From: Gymnodinialimonas phycosphaerae
Lineage (GTDB): Bacteria > Pseudomonadota > Alphaproteobacteria > Rhodobacterales > Rhodobacteraceae
Assembly (NCBI RefSeq): GCF_019195455.1
Contig: NZ_JAIMBW010000001.1
Span: forward strand, 1 to 64,000
Direction of reading: 5' to 3'
DNA: 64,000 nt
In this document: positions 1-8,891 of the stretch, piece by piece
Layout of the letters: every line of letters begins with the position of its first letter
How positions within the stretch are numbered: the first letter of the stretch is position 1
Made by a program: the position numbers and the translations under genes
The notes under the pieces: model-generated
Told to the model about the DNA's origin: nothing
The model's database searches: none
What the model saw: the letters and a program-made list of their open reading frames with translations, nothing else

Positions 1-192
1 AATTGCGCTGATTTTGTCACCATCGAATGATCCGTGACCACGTTTGCACTCAAACACGAAAAGCTTGCCGGAATTGGTATTGAGTGCAAGGCAGTCGAGA
101 TGGGCCTTGCCTCCTGCGACTGGGATCTGTTCCTTCATGGCCTGCCAATGCGGCAGCTTATTGATTGCATAAATGAGCGCGCGCTCGATCAG
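1..192 (-). CDS. Partial nuclease-like ORF, cut by window edge
   Basis: An open minus-strand frame runs off the window start. It contains the pattern HLDCLAL...KLFVFECKRG, that is D-x(n)-ExK, as in PD-(D/E)XK-type nuclease or restriction-like folds. Upstream residues IERALIYAI and KLPHW look like an amphipathic helix of a genuine protein. No good start is visible: the first ATG in frame is at 138, and in-frame CTG at 192 lies just downstream of the lipoprotein stop at 229. The 5' end may therefore be missing or decayed. Function is inferred from the motif only. The rest of the gene lies outside the window, so family and completeness cannot be judged. Confidence 0.35.
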   Translation of the reverse strand, partial: MIERALIYAINKLPHWQAMKEQIPVAGGKAHLDCLALNTNSGKLFVFECKRGHGSFDGDKISAI

Positions 193-228
193 TAAGCCGT
201 GACGCTTCTTGCGGTCGGTCGAGCGATC

Positions 229-513
229 TCAGGTTGGGCGCGCGGCGCAGATCGGATTGCCGTTCGCTGTTCGCAGGGGGAGCAAGGTCACCTCCACCGG
301 GCCGTTGTGCTCGTACCAATAACAGCCGTCTCCCGGCCTGAGGCGGGCGGTCGAAACGTCTTGATCGGGTGCCGCCATCGCCACCACGCTTTCGGGCACG
401 TTCCCGATCGCGTTTGCGGTATCGCTGCTGTCGCTCGGTGAAATGGCACACCCGGCGGCGAGCATTAACGTGGGCAGGACCATCATGTTACGTTTTTGCA
501 TGGTCGATTGCAT
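229..513 (-). CDS. Small lipoprotein with CYWY motif (paralogue 1)
   Basis: About 94 aa. The start at 513 is chosen because AAAGGAAA lies six to seven bases upstream; a longer open frame reaches 612. Residues 5-22 form a signal peptide ending in the lipobox LAAGC, so a membrane-anchored lipoprotein is predicted. The mature part carries QDVSTARL, GDGCYWY, GPVEVTLLPLR and PIC. The same blocks occur in the lipoprotein at 24124-24411, so the two are paralogues. I do not recognise the family. It is divergent from the P-type ATPase gene and shares its promoter region, which hints at metal-related expression, but that is inference. Two cysteines in the conserved part (GCYWY and PIC) could form a disulphide or bind metal. 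Confidence 0.7.
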   Translation of the reverse strand: MQSTMQKRNMMVLPTLMLAAGCAISPSDSSDTANAIGNVPESVVAMAAPDQDVSTARLRPGDGCYWYEHNGPVEVTLLPLRTANGNPICAARPT

Positions 514-612
514 TGAGTTTCCTTTCGCATTTGCTTTCTGCCTCGCCAAAACGGGGCAATCCGCTGTCAGTCCTACCAAAAAACAGAACATGAAGACCAA
601 CCGATTTTTCAC

Positions 613-643
613 TTGAAGCTCTAGTTGCTGTAGGTGCTATGTC
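613..643 (+). promoter_or_regulatory. MerR-type promoter of the P-type ATPase gene
   Basis: TTGAAG (613-618) and TATGTC (638-643) are separated by 19 bp, the over-long spacer typical of MerR-activated promoters. Between them lies an imperfect dyad, CTCTAG-TTG-CTGTAG. The ATPase start is 33 bp downstream. The CadR/PbrR/ZntR-like regulator encoded at 11240-11668 is the obvious candidate activator. The pattern is seen; the assignment is inference. Confidence 0.6.
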
Positions 644-675
644 GATCTGAACTGTCCGAATCCCGAGGTCCGTTC

Positions 676-3024
676 ATGCCGTCTTATATCCACCGCCATG
701 ATGATACCGACGCTCCGCAGGCATCCGGCGACGGCTGCTGCGGAGGCAGTCGAAGCTGTGGCAACGTCGCTCCAGTAACGCCCGCGCCGTATGCCGGGCG
801 CAGCTTTCAGGTTTCAGGCCTCGATTGCGCCGAAGAGGTCGCGATCCTGAACAAGGTGGTCGGCCCGAAGATCGGCGGGGCGGAGCATCTCGCGTTCGAC
901 GTGATCAATGGACGGATGACCATCCTCGACAGCGCAATGAAGGTATCGGACGGCGAAGTTGCAGAACTGGTGGCAAGCACCGGCATGACCGCCAAGCCCT
1001 GGGATGCCGAAAACGCGTCGGTCGACCAGGCGGCCCATCTTGCACGACAGTGGCTGTTTACGGCGCTCAGCGGCGGCTTCTGGGCCGCGGGATTCCTTTG
1101 GCACATCATCGAGACGGGCATGGGCGGGGCGTTCGGCCTTTTCGCGGGGCACGGCGAAGCGCCGATGCCGCTGGTCGAGGCAGGGCTGTTCGCGGTTGCG
1201 ATCCTGTTCGGTGTCTGGCTCGTGGCACCCAAGGCATGGTCGTCCGCTCGGCGGCTGTCGCCGGACATGAACCTGCTCATGGTTGTCGCCGTGGCCGGTG
1301 CCATCGGGCTTGGCGAATTCTTCGAGGCGGCGACGGTCGCGTTCTTCTTCTCGCTCTCGCTCTACCTCGAAAGCTGGAGCGTCGGGCGTGCGAGGAATGC
1401 GGTCTCGGCGCTCTTGGATCTTGCACCACCGACGGCGCGCATGATCCGCGAAGACGGAAGCGAGGCCGACGTTCCGGCGGCTCAAGTCGCCGTAGGCTCA
1501 AGCTTCATAGTACGCGGTGGCGACCGTATCCCGCTCGATGGTGAGGTGACGGACGGCGCGGGCGCGGTCGATCAGGCGCCAATCACCGGAGAGAGTGCGC
1601 TGGTCCCAAAGGAACGAGGCGACGAAGTCTATGCTGGCACGATCAACGGCGAAGGCACATTGACGGTGCGCGCCACGAAGGCCGCCTCGGACACCGTCTT
1701 GGCCAAGATCATCCGCATGGTCGGCGACGCCCATGCCCGCCGCGCGCCGGTGGAGCAATGGGTGGCGAAGTTCGCCCGCATCTACACGCCTATCGTCATG
1801 GCTCTCGCCATTGCAATTGCCCTGCTGCCGCCGCTCATTTTCGGTGGGGCCTGGGATTATTGGTTCTACAATGCACTCGTGCTGCTGGTGATCGCCTGCC
1901 CGTGTGCTCTGGTCATCTCAACACCGGTCTCCATCGTCGCCGCACTCACCGCCTCAGCGCGGGCCGGAGTGCTGATCAAGGGCGGTGCATATGTTGAGGC
2001 ACCGGGCAAGACCACTGCACTGGCCATGGACAAGACCGGCACGATCACCATGGGCGAGCCCGAGGTGGCGGCGGTGCATCCGCTGGGTAGAGCATCGGCG
2101 CAGGATCTGATGACCCTCGCCGCGGGGCTCGAGGCACGTTCCTCGCATCCCTTGGCGCGCGCCATTCTCGCGCGGGCAGAAGCCGACGGCATCAAGGTGT
2201 CCGCCGCAGAAGATACCCGAACCGTTCCTGGTAGGGGACTTGAAGGACGCACTGTCGGCCGGTCGATCTGGCTAGGGTCGGACCGGTTTGCCGAGGAGAA
2301 GGGTTTCGGCGACGCCATTCCGAAGGATTTGCGCGACCGCATCGAAGGGGCTGGCAGCACCCTTGTTGCCGTGGGCGACGACACCGGCGTGACCGGCATC
2401 CTGGAATTGCGCGACCGTATCCGCCCCGACGCCAAGGGCATCGTGGCACAGCTCCACGCGCAAGGCGTGAAGACCATCGTCATGCTGACGGGCGATAACG
2501 AGCGGACGGCGCGCGCCGTTGCAGCCGAGGTCGGCATCGACGAGGTCCGCGCCGAGCTTCTGCCCGAAGACAAAGTGACAGCCATCGAAGAACTGGTCGA
2601 AACGCATGACATGGTGGCCATGATCGGCGACGGGGTGAACGACGCCCCCGCCATGGCGCGGGCGCATTACGCCATCGCGATGGGTGCTGTTGGTTCGGAC
2701 GCGGCAATCGAGGCTGCGGATATTGCCCTGATGACCGACGACCTCGGCAAGGTGCCTTGGCTGATCGGTCATTCGCGCCGGACAATGTCGATTATCCATC
2801 AGAACATCGGTATTTCCTTGGCGACCAAGGGCGTTTTCGTTGTCGCTACCGCGTTTGGAGTGGCATCGATGTGGGGCGCTATTGCAGCCGACGTAGGAGT
2901 GTCATTGCTGGTGGTGGCCAACGCCCTGCGCCTGCTGAACAGCCAAGAGGCCAAGGCGCCTCCGTCCGGCGGTGAACAGGTTGGTCCACAGATGACAAAG
3001 GCCGCGCTTGCCCATGCACATTGA
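676..3024 (+). CDS. zntA: P1B-2 heavy-metal ATPase (Zn/Cd/Pb efflux)
   Basis: 782 aa from ATG 676, preceded by GAGG; the open frame extends upstream to a GTG at 634, inside the promoter. It exports divalent soft metals across the inner membrane at the cost of ATP. Visible elements are a Cys/His-rich N-terminus (HRHDD, GCCGG, SCG), an HMA-like domain with GLDCAEE near residue 50, and the transmembrane ACPCAL metal site near 407. Also present are the phosphorylation motif DKTGTIT near 452, SSHPLA near 490, TGDN near 604 and GDGVNDAP near 651. The C-terminal ADVGVSLLVVANALRLL has the Asp that typifies the Zn/Cd/Pb subgroup rather than Cu pumps. It is alone behind a MerR-type promoter and followed by an L,D-transpeptidase gene. 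Confidence 0.95.
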   Translation: MPSYIHRHDDTDAPQASGDGCCGGSRSCGNVAPVTPAPYAGRSFQVSGLDCAEEVAILNKVVGPKIGGAEHLAFDVINGRMTILDSAMKVSDGEVAELVASTGMTAKPWDAENASVDQAAHLARQWLFTALSGGFWAAGFLWHIIETGMGGAFGLFAGHGEAPMPLVEAGLFAVAILFGVWLVAPKAWSSARRLSPDMNLLMVVAVAGAIGLGEFFEAATVAFFFSLSLYLESWSVGRARNAVSALLDLAPPTARMIREDGSEADVPAAQVAVGSSFIVRGGDRIPLDGEVTDGAGAVDQAPITGESALVPKERGDEVYAGTINGEGTLTVRATKAASDTVLAKIIRMVGDAHARRAPVEQWVAKFARIYTPIVMALAIAIALLPPLIFGGAWDYWFYNALVLLVIACPCALVISTPVSIVAALTASARAGVLIKGGAYVEAPGKTTALAMDKTGTITMGEPEVAAVHPLGRASAQDLMTLAAGLEARSSHPLARAILARAEADGIKVSAAEDTRTVPGRGLEGRTVGRSIWLGSDRFAEEKGFGDAIPKDLRDRIEGAGSTLVAVGDDTGVTGILELRDRIRPDAKGIVAQLHAQGVKTIVMLTGDNERTARAVAAEVGIDEVRAELLPEDKVTAIEELVETHDMVAMIGDGVNDAPAMARAHYAIAMGAVGSDAAIEAADIALMTDDLGKVPWLIGHSRRTMSIIHQNIGISLATKGVFVVATAFGVASMWGAIAADVGVSLLVVANALRLLNSQEAKAPPSGGEQVGPQMTKAALAHAH

Positions 3025-3086
3025 TCACGCAGCATTTGCAAGGTACCGTAATATCCATATCAGACCTCACCAAAGAGGCATGAGCA

Positions 3087-3599
3087 GTGAAAACCATCCG
3101 ATTTCCCCGCCGCGCCGTCCTGTTGGGCGGGTTCGCAGCGTTTTTGTCCGGCTGTGCCAGCAAGTTCCGCAGCTATGGCGGACCCGAGGTGACCCGTGTT
3201 CGGCTTTACAAGGGGCAGCGCTTGCTTGTTCTCGACGGAGTCGACCGGGTATTGCAAACCTATCCGGTCGGGCTGGGTTTCGCGCCCGAAGATCACAAGC
3301 AATTCGAGGGAGACGGTCGGACCCCGGAGGGCGACTACGTAGTCGATAAGCGCAACCCTGAAAGCACTTATCATCTTTCGGTTGGCATCTCTTATCCGAA
3401 TGAGGCCGACATCGCCTTTGCCGAAGCGCAGGGCCTTTCCCCCGGCGGCGACATCTTCATTCATGGTGGTCCACGCCCGGGCATCGACCCAACGGCCGTC
3501 CGCGACTGGACAGCTGGGTGCATCGCGGTCACAGATCGGCAGATCGAGGACATCTATGCAATGGTGAAGGACGGAACACCTATCCACATCTTTGCATGA
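3087..3599 (+). CDS. L,D-transpeptidase (YkuD family) lipoprotein
   Basis: 170 aa. The GTG start at 3087 has AAAGAGG eight bases upstream. An N-terminal signal with a lipobox (FLSGC) predicts a lipoprotein. The YkuD catalytic signature is present: HGG near residue 126 and WTAGCIAVT with the nucleophilic Cys near 145. Such enzymes make 3-3 peptidoglycan cross-links or attach proteins to the wall. It lies 62 bp after the ATPase gene on the same strand and overlaps the 3' end of lnt, encoded convergently, by about 20 bp. A second, different YkuD gene is at 23392, near the other end of the island. A role in envelope repair under metal stress is inferred. Confidence 0.88.
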   Translation: MKTIRFPRRAVLLGGFAAFLSGCASKFRSYGGPEVTRVRLYKGQRLLVLDGVDRVLQTYPVGLGFAPEDHKQFEGDGRTPEGDYVVDKRNPESTYHLSVGISYPNEADIAFAEAQGLSPGGDIFIHGGPRPGIDPTAVRDWTAGCIAVTDRQIEDIYAMVKDGTPIHIFA

Positions 3600-5187
3600 C
3601 GGTCTTTCTCATGTGGCGGTAGCGAGCCGTCGCATTGGCCGCCATTGCCCAGCTCCACGAAGCCAAGATGAGCGCCAACAGCATCCAGTCCCCGAAGCTC
3701 GCGTAGAGGGTCGGCGGTCGCGCGGAGGGCATCCTAGCGTCGATGATGCCCGTTTCGCCGGTATCAAGCCGCGCAACGATCTCTCCGTTCGCGTCGATGA
3801 CCGCGGAGATGCCCGTATTCGCGGCTCGGATGACAGGAAGGCCTTCCTCTACGGCGCGCATCCGTGCGGAAGCCAGATGCTGCTCCGGTCCGATGCTGGT
3901 GCCGAACCAGGCGTCGTTCGTCGCGTTGAAAATCCAGTCAGGTCGGAACAGGTCGTCGACCACATGGCCTGGGAAGATGATCTCATAGCAGATCGCCAGG
4001 GCGACCAGCGGCAAACCCGGAAGCGCAAGCGTTCGAGGGCCTGGTCCGGGCGTAAAGTCGCCGAGCCCCGCCGTGAGCCGCTCGATGGGCGACCAGCCGC
4101 GGAATGGCACATATTCGCCGAAGGGTACGAGATGGTGTTTCGCGTATCCGGTCAGGATTCTGCCGGTCGCGCCAAAAGCCTGGACCGTGTTGAAATATCG
4201 GGTGCCATCTTCGCTCGGTACACGGTCCGGCACACCGGTGAGCAGCACCCTGCCGTCTGGTAGCGCAGCGGCAATGCGATCCCGTGCCTCCGTATCCTCA
4301 TCGAGGAAACCCGGAAAGGCGGTTTCCGGCCAAAGAAGAACGTCGAAATCGCCGGGCTGGGTTGAAAGCTCAAGATAGCGCGCGAAGGTCGCCTCGCGGT
4401 TCTCGGGCGCCCATTTCTCCTCTTGTGGAATGTTGCCCTGGACGATGCGCAGGTCGACACCGGGTGGCTGTTGTGCATCCGACTGGAGGCGAAGCGTGCC
4501 GACAGCCCACATCGTCGCGATGCCCGCCAGCGCCATGAGCGAAACGGTCAATCGTTGCCGCCCGGACGCCATGACAGCCGCGCCGGGAAGTGCCGCGACG
4601 AACACGGTGAGAAAGCTTAGGCCATAGCTTCCGACCCAGGCGGCGGGTTGGCGAGGAGCGGCGTAATCGACCAGAGCGTAGCTGGCGAGGTTCCACGGAA
4701 ATCCTGTCAAAACGTGACCTCGCAACCACTCGGCAGCGGTCCAGGAGGTCGCGAACAGGAGGCAGGCCAAGAGACTGCCCATGGCTCCACGCCGCGCGAT
4801 TTCGGCGAAAAGCGCGGTGGCAATGGCCGGGAAAATCGCGAGACCTGCGGACAATCCCGCGACGGCCGGGATCGCCATCGCCCCGAACCGCTCGGCCTCG
4901 ACGTAGAAACTCTCTGCAATCCACGAAATCCCGAAACCGAACTGGCCGAGACCAAACGCCCAGCCGACGAGGAAAGCGCGCCCGAAGGAGAGATCGCGAA
5001 GCCCGACAAACAGCGCGGAATAGGCAACGGGAACGAGCAGGAGAATCGAAAGAGGCGGGAAAGTCAGAACCGTCAGCGCCCCGGCGGCGAAACCAAGCGT
5101 CATCCGCGAAAGCAAACAGGGGCGCAGAGCGATGCGGTTCAGAATTTCCGTCTTCACGACTTGATCGGACGCCGCGCGCTGATCCAT
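3580..5187 (-). CDS. lnt: Apolipoprotein N-acyltransferase
   Basis: 535 aa, normal length for Lnt. It transfers the third acyl chain to the N-terminal Cys of lipoproteins at the outer face of the inner membrane. An N-terminal multi-spanning region is followed by a nitrilase-like domain with the catalytic triad context: LLWPETAFP (Glu about 287), KHHLVPFGEYVP (Lys about 350) and LAICYEIIF (Cys about 399). The start at 5187 overlaps lspA by 34 bp. It is the last gene of the long metal operon and is probably a second copy dedicated to the island's lipoproteins, because bacteria normally carry a chromosomal lnt elsewhere. That point is inference. Confidence 0.93.
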   Translation of the reverse strand: MDQRAASDQVVKTEILNRIALRPCLLSRMTLGFAAGALTVLTFPPLSILLLVPVAYSALFVGLRDLSFGRAFLVGWAFGLGQFGFGISWIAESFYVEAERFGAMAIPAVAGLSAGLAIFPAIATALFAEIARRGAMGSLLACLLFATSWTAAEWLRGHVLTGFPWNLASYALVDYAAPRQPAAWVGSYGLSFLTVFVAALPGAAVMASGRQRLTVSLMALAGIATMWAVGTLRLQSDAQQPPGVDLRIVQGNIPQEEKWAPENREATFARYLELSTQPGDFDVLLWPETAFPGFLDEDTEARDRIAAALPDGRVLLTGVPDRVPSEDGTRYFNTVQAFGATGRILTGYAKHHLVPFGEYVPFRGWSPIERLTAGLGDFTPGPGPRTLALPGLPLVALAICYEIIFPGHVVDDLFRPDWIFNATNDAWFGTSIGPEQHLASARMRAVEEGLPVIRAANTGISAVIDANGEIVARLDTGETGIIDARMPSARPPTLYASFGDWMLLALILASWSWAMAANATARYRHMRKTVMQRCG

Positions 5188-5636
5188 GGCGCGGCGAGCA
5201 AGAGCCCTACGCCACCGACGACAAATACATCGGCCATGTTAAAGGCAGGCCAATGTGTTGTGCCAATGTAGAAATCGAGAAAGTCTGTTACAGCCCGATA
5301 GCGCACACGATCGATGACATTGCCCAGCGCTCCGCCAATGATCGCGCCGTAGGCAAGTGTTTCGGCCGCATTTTCGACGCGAAACAGCATGACAGCAAGC
5401 CAGACACAGATGGCAAGAGCGAGAGCGATGAGGCTCCACCACGGCGCGCCGCCCAACATCCCGAAAGTCACGCCGTCATTACGATAAAAGACGAGGTTGA
5501 ATCCCGGAAACACGGGAATCCCGGCGCTTAAAGTGACGGCATTCGCAACGACAATGGCTTTGGTGATCTGATCGATCGCGAACGCAGCAAGTGCTGCGAA
5601 GACGCCGATCATCGGAGATACCTTGTTTAGTGACAT
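5154..5636 (-). CDS. lspA: Lipoprotein signal peptidase II
   Basis: 160 aa from ATG 5636, chosen because GATGAGG lies directly upstream and an earlier ATG at 5660 would be inside the ZIP gene. The aspartic protease motifs are GNVIDR...VTDFLDF (Asp118) and AFNMADV (Asp136), with four hydrophobic segments. It cleaves prolipoproteins before the lipobox Cys. Known lead-resistance (pbr) operons carry an LspA homologue, PbrC, beside a P-type ATPase and a MerR regulator. The same combination here supports a metal-specific role. Start and stop overlap tightly with the ZIP gene upstream and lnt downstream. Confidence 0.94.
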   Translation of the reverse strand: MSLNKVSPMIGVFAALAAFAIDQITKAIVVANAVTLSAGIPVFPGFNLVFYRNDGVTFGMLGGAPWWSLIALALAICVWLAVMLFRVENAAETLAYGAIIGGALGNVIDRVRYRAVTDFLDFYIGTTHWPAFNMADVFVVGGVGLLLAAPWISARRPIKS

Positions 5637-5640
5637 TGCC

Positions 5641-6423
5641 TCATCCCAACCAGACATCAAGGAACAGCATCAGAACGAGCCCGACTGCGAGACCGAGCGT
5701 CGCCCTGTTCTGATGGCCGCTGCGATGGGTTTCGGGGATGATTTCGTGGCTAATGACGTAGAGCATTGCGCCCGCGGCAAAGGCCAGACCCCATGGAAGC
5801 AGCGGTTCCGACAGTGTGATGATGCCGGCCCCGAGCAGACCGCCAATCGGCTCGACCATGCCAGTCAGCGCCGCAATGCCCCAGGCGCGCAGCTTCGGAT
5901 ATCCCTCGCCCAGCAGCGACACCGCGACGGCCAATCCTTCGGGCGCGTTCTGCAAGCCGATGCCGATGGCGAGTGGGAGGCCACCTTCCATGCCACCGGA
6001 ACCGAACCCGACCCCGACCGCGAGACCCTCGGGAAAGTTGTGGATCGTGATCGCGATGATGAACAGCCAGACCCGCCGCAATGACGCCGCTTCGGGCCCT
6101 TCGCGTCCCGTCTTGAAATGCTCGTGCGGCAGCTTTTCGTTCATCAGGGCGACAGTCCCCATGCCCAGAAGGATCGAGACGCATACGATGGCCGCAGGCA
6201 TCGCGCCGTTTTCGAACATCGGCTCGGCCGCATCCAATGCGGGGATGATCAGCGAAAAAAACGAGGCTGACAGCATGACACCGGCAGCGAAGCCGAGCGA
6301 CAGGTCGCGCGTGGCCCGGGACGGGATGCGCCCGAACAGCACGGGAGCTGCTCCGACTGCCGTGAGCGAACCGGCGGCGAGACTTCCGAGAAAGCCGAGC
6401 ATTATCGGAGACAGATTTTCCAT
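5641..6423 (-). CDS. ZIP family divalent metal transporter
   Basis: 260 aa with about eight hydrophobic segments and the two ZIP signature helices: HNFPEGLAVGVGFG and QNAPEGLAVAVSLL. The second has Asn in place of the first His, as in the GufA-like subgroup. A loop with EKLPHEHFK precedes helix 4. ZIP proteins move Zn2+, Fe2+ or other divalent cations into the cytoplasm, so its place in an efflux/resistance operon is notable. It may restore cytoplasmic zinc or feed metal to the regulator (inference). It ends four bases before the lspA start and follows the DUF411 gene by 12 bp. Confidence 0.9.
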   Translation of the reverse strand: MENLSPIMLGFLGSLAAGSLTAVGAAPVLFGRIPSRATRDLSLGFAAGVMLSASFFSLIIPALDAAEPMFENGAMPAAIVCVSILLGMGTVALMNEKLPHEHFKTGREGPEAASLRRVWLFIIAITIHNFPEGLAVGVGFGSGGMEGGLPLAIGIGLQNAPEGLAVAVSLLGEGYPKLRAWGIAALTGMVEPIGGLLGAGIITLSEPLLPWGLAFAAGAMLYVISHEIIPETHRSGHQNRATLGLAVGLVLMLFLDVWLG

Positions 6424-6435
6424 GGGCGGGCCAGA

Positions 6436-6891
6436 TTATCCTTCGGCGTAGCTCGAAAAGACTTCCGTCGACCCGTCCTTGCGGATGAGGAAGACATCAT
6501 AGGCCTCGCGGTCGTCTTCTGGCCCCATGCCGGGCGAGCCATAGGGCATCCCAGGCACGGCGAGACCGACTGCGTCCGGGCGCTCATCGAGAAGGCGGCG
6601 GATGTCAGCGGCCGGGACATGGCCTTCGATCACGTAGCCCTCGATTAGCGCGGTGTGGCAGGAGACCATGCGCTGCGGCACGCCGTTGTCGAGCTTGAAG
6701 CGAACCAGCGATCCACCGAACATGTCCTGGCCGGTCGGCGCAAAACCGTTTTCTTCGAGATGGTTCATCCACGAGAGGCAGCAGCCGCATCCGTTCGTCT
6801 TGCGGACGTCGATCGCCGTTGCCTCTGCGAGGGCCTGGGCCGCCGGGAAAAGGGCGAGCGTGATGGCAAGAGCTTGGGTCATGCGTTTCAT
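6436..6891 (-). CDS. DUF411 periplasmic metal-binding protein
   Basis: 151 aa with a Sec signal peptide cleaved near ALAEA. The mature protein starts with the DUF411 hallmark TNGCGCCLSWMNHL, followed by MVSCHTALIEGYVIEGHVP and GLAVPGMPYGSPGM. Family members are small periplasmic proteins encoded beside copper, silver or mercury resistance genes; Cys, His and Met residues are available for soft-metal binding. It lies three bases after the M23 peptidase gene and 12 bp before the ZIP gene, clearly in one operon. The exact metal is unknown. Confidence 0.9.
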   Translation of the reverse strand: MKRMTQALAITLALFPAAQALAEATAIDVRKTNGCGCCLSWMNHLEENGFAPTGQDMFGGSLVRFKLDNGVPQRMVSCHTALIEGYVIEGHVPAADIRRLLDERPDAVGLAVPGMPYGSPGMGPEDDREAYDVFLIRKDGSTEVFSSYAEG

Positions 6892-6894
6892 GGG

Positions 6895-8268
6895 TCAGAG
6901 CCTTTCGGTTGTCGTTTCGGCAATCTCGCTGCCGAGGTTTTCATTCAGAAGCGCCCGCGCCTCGGCCAGACGCGAGAGCGCGGCGGTATCATCCGCTTCG
7001 CTCTCGGCTGCTTCGGCGAGCCGGTCGTCAGTGAGGGGGTCAGTCGGGCGCCCATCCACGAGGACTTCGTAGTGCAGGTTCGGGCCTGTCGCCGTGCCGG
7101 TCGCGCCGACGCGGCCGATCACATCTCCCGCCGCCACGCGTTGGCCTTGTACCAGGCCCTCCGGCACGGCGCTCAGATGCGCGTAGCGCGTCATGGTGTC
7201 GGACCCGTGCGAGATTTCAACCACGCGACCATAGCCGCCGCGCCAGCCGATGAAACTGACCCGCCCCGGTGCCGTCGCTTGAACCGGTGTCCCACGTGCC
7301 GCTGCGAAATCAACGCCGGTGTGCATCCGGACGTTGCCAAAGACCGGATGCGTGCGGCGTCCGAACACCGAGCTGAGGCGCGCGCCCTCGACCGGCTGTG
7401 CGAAGACGCGCAGCACCTCGCCATCGACGTAGATCGTCGCCTGACCGCTGCCGTCGTCCGGCCATACGATCTCGTAAAGCGAACCGCCGATCTCCAGTGC
7501 GGCGAAGGCGAGCTCGGGCTGTCCGATCCTGTCCTCGCCGACCCGCGCCTCGCGCCAGAGAAGCCTTAGTGTCTCGCCACCGGCCATCTCGCGGCGGAAA
7601 TCCACGGTCCCACCCAGCATCTGCGCAAGGTCCACGGAAAAACGGGCGGGTATGCCGGCTTCTTCGAGTGCCGCGAAGATCGAGCTGTCGATCACCGCTT
7701 CGCCGGCAAGGGTTACGATCTCCGGATCCGGAGTCACGACCTGTGTGGACAACTGCTCGCCGAAAACCACCTCGATCCGAACCCCGTCCTCGACGGCAAG
7801 TGCGACGGTGCGGGGGCTGCCGTCCATGGTCGAAGCAACAGTGACCGAGTGCCCCGGCCGCAGCCGTCGCAGATCGTATTCGGCACCGAGCGCGAGGGCA
7901 ACTTCCGCTCTGTCAGGTGCCGCAAGACCGGCTTCGGACAGCAAGAAATCGAGCGTCTCGCCGGGTGCAATGTCGCGCGACCACGTCGACAGCGGTGGCT
8001 CGATCGCCCGTACCGGCACGTCGGCAACAGCGACCTGCAGAAGGGGCAGCGGGCCGAGGTCGGATGCATCTTCTGCCCATGCCGTCGCGGGCAGCGTCAC
8101 GGGAATGTCAACGTTCAGGGGGGCTTCAAGACGTTGGGGCATCCAGCTACCTGCCTGGGCAAGTTCCGGCGGCACGGGTTCTTTCGACAAAAGATCGGAG
8201 ATGGCGATAGCCGCACCCGAAACCGTCCCCGCAATTGCAACACAAGCCGCCAGAGTTCTGAGCCTCAT
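6895..8268 (-). CDS. M23 family metallopeptidase (LytM-like)
   Basis: 457 aa from ATG 8268, which overlaps the stop of the SCO gene as ATGA. An open frame continues upstream only because it shadows that gene. The N-terminal hydrophobic segment predicts export or anchoring. The middle is LysM/OapA-like, and the C-terminus is a peptidase M23 domain with zinc ligands in HTGVDFAAARGTP and NLHYEV, plus TRYAHLS. It would hydrolyse peptidoglycan peptides or activate amidases. An M23 enzyme inside a copper-chaperone operon is common in Rhodobacterales metal islands, but its function there is not known to me. Confidence 0.9.
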   Translation of the reverse strand: MRLRTLAACVAIAGTVSGAAIAISDLLSKEPVPPELAQAGSWMPQRLEAPLNVDIPVTLPATAWAEDASDLGPLPLLQVAVADVPVRAIEPPLSTWSRDIAPGETLDFLLSEAGLAAPDRAEVALALGAEYDLRRLRPGHSVTVASTMDGSPRTVALAVEDGVRIEVVFGEQLSTQVVTPDPEIVTLAGEAVIDSSIFAALEEAGIPARFSVDLAQMLGGTVDFRREMAGGETLRLLWREARVGEDRIGQPELAFAALEIGGSLYEIVWPDDGSGQATIYVDGEVLRVFAQPVEGARLSSVFGRRTHPVFGNVRMHTGVDFAAARGTPVQATAPGRVSFIGWRGGYGRVVEISHGSDTMTRYAHLSAVPEGLVQGQRVAAGDVIGRVGATGTATGPNLHYEVLVDGRPTDPLTDDRLAEAAESEADDTAALSRLAEARALLNENLGSEIAETTTERL

Positions 8269-8891
8269 GTCGCCCCCTCCATTTCTTCTGCCAGCGCGCG
8301 ATGGATCTTCGGCACCGCGAATTCTCTGGCTTCGTGATAGTCGATCATGGTGACGAACCGCCCGGAGGCTGCGAACAGGAAGACGCTCGCGGTGTGGTTC
8401 ATCGTGTAATCGCCGCTCTCCGTCGGCACCCTTTCGTAGGTGGCGCGGAAGCCGTCCGCGACGCGCGCTATCTGCTCCTCCGGCCCCGTCCAGCCACGGA
8501 TCGCAGGATGGAAGTAGCCGACATATTCGGCCATCGTTTCGACAGTGTCGCGCTCGGGATCGACCGTGATGAAAACCACGTTCATCTCGTCGGCCTCGTC
8601 TCCCAGATCGTCGAGCCATCCCGAAATGTCAGAGAGTGTGGTCGGGCAGACATCGGGACAGTAGGTGAAGCCGAAGAACGCCATCGTCGGTCGCCCGATG
8701 AGGGTTTCCGGCCCGACCGCGTTGCCCTCATGATCCGTCAGACGGAAGTCCATCTCGGTCAGGGCCACAGGCAGCTGCCCGACAGGTGCGGGTGCACCGG
8801 GTCCGTCGACCCGCCACCAACCGACGAAGAGCATCAGGGCGACCGCCCCGACACCAGCCGCACCATACCCCAGGATCGCCCGTCGCCGCAT
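8265..8891 (-). CDS. SCO1/SenC family copper chaperone/thiol reductase
   Basis: 208 aa with an N-terminal membrane anchor. The thioredoxin-like SCO domain has the Cu site FTYCPDVCPTTL (CxxxC) and a distal His in GDYTMNHTASVFLF. SCO proteins deliver copper to the CuA site of cytochrome oxidase or keep its thiols reduced. It is translationally coupled on both sides: its ATG overlaps the PCu(A)C stop at 8891, and its stop overlaps the M23 start. A second SCO gene, at 10466, opens the same operon. Confidence 0.93.
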   Translation of the reverse strand: MRRRAILGYGAAGVGAVALMLFVGWWRVDGPGAPAPVGQLPVALTEMDFRLTDHEGNAVGPETLIGRPTMAFFGFTYCPDVCPTTLSDISGWLDDLGDEADEMNVVFITVDPERDTVETMAEYVGYFHPAIRGWTGPEEQIARVADGFRATYERVPTESGDYTMNHTASVFLFAASGRFVTMIDYHEAREFAVPKIHRALAEEMEGAT

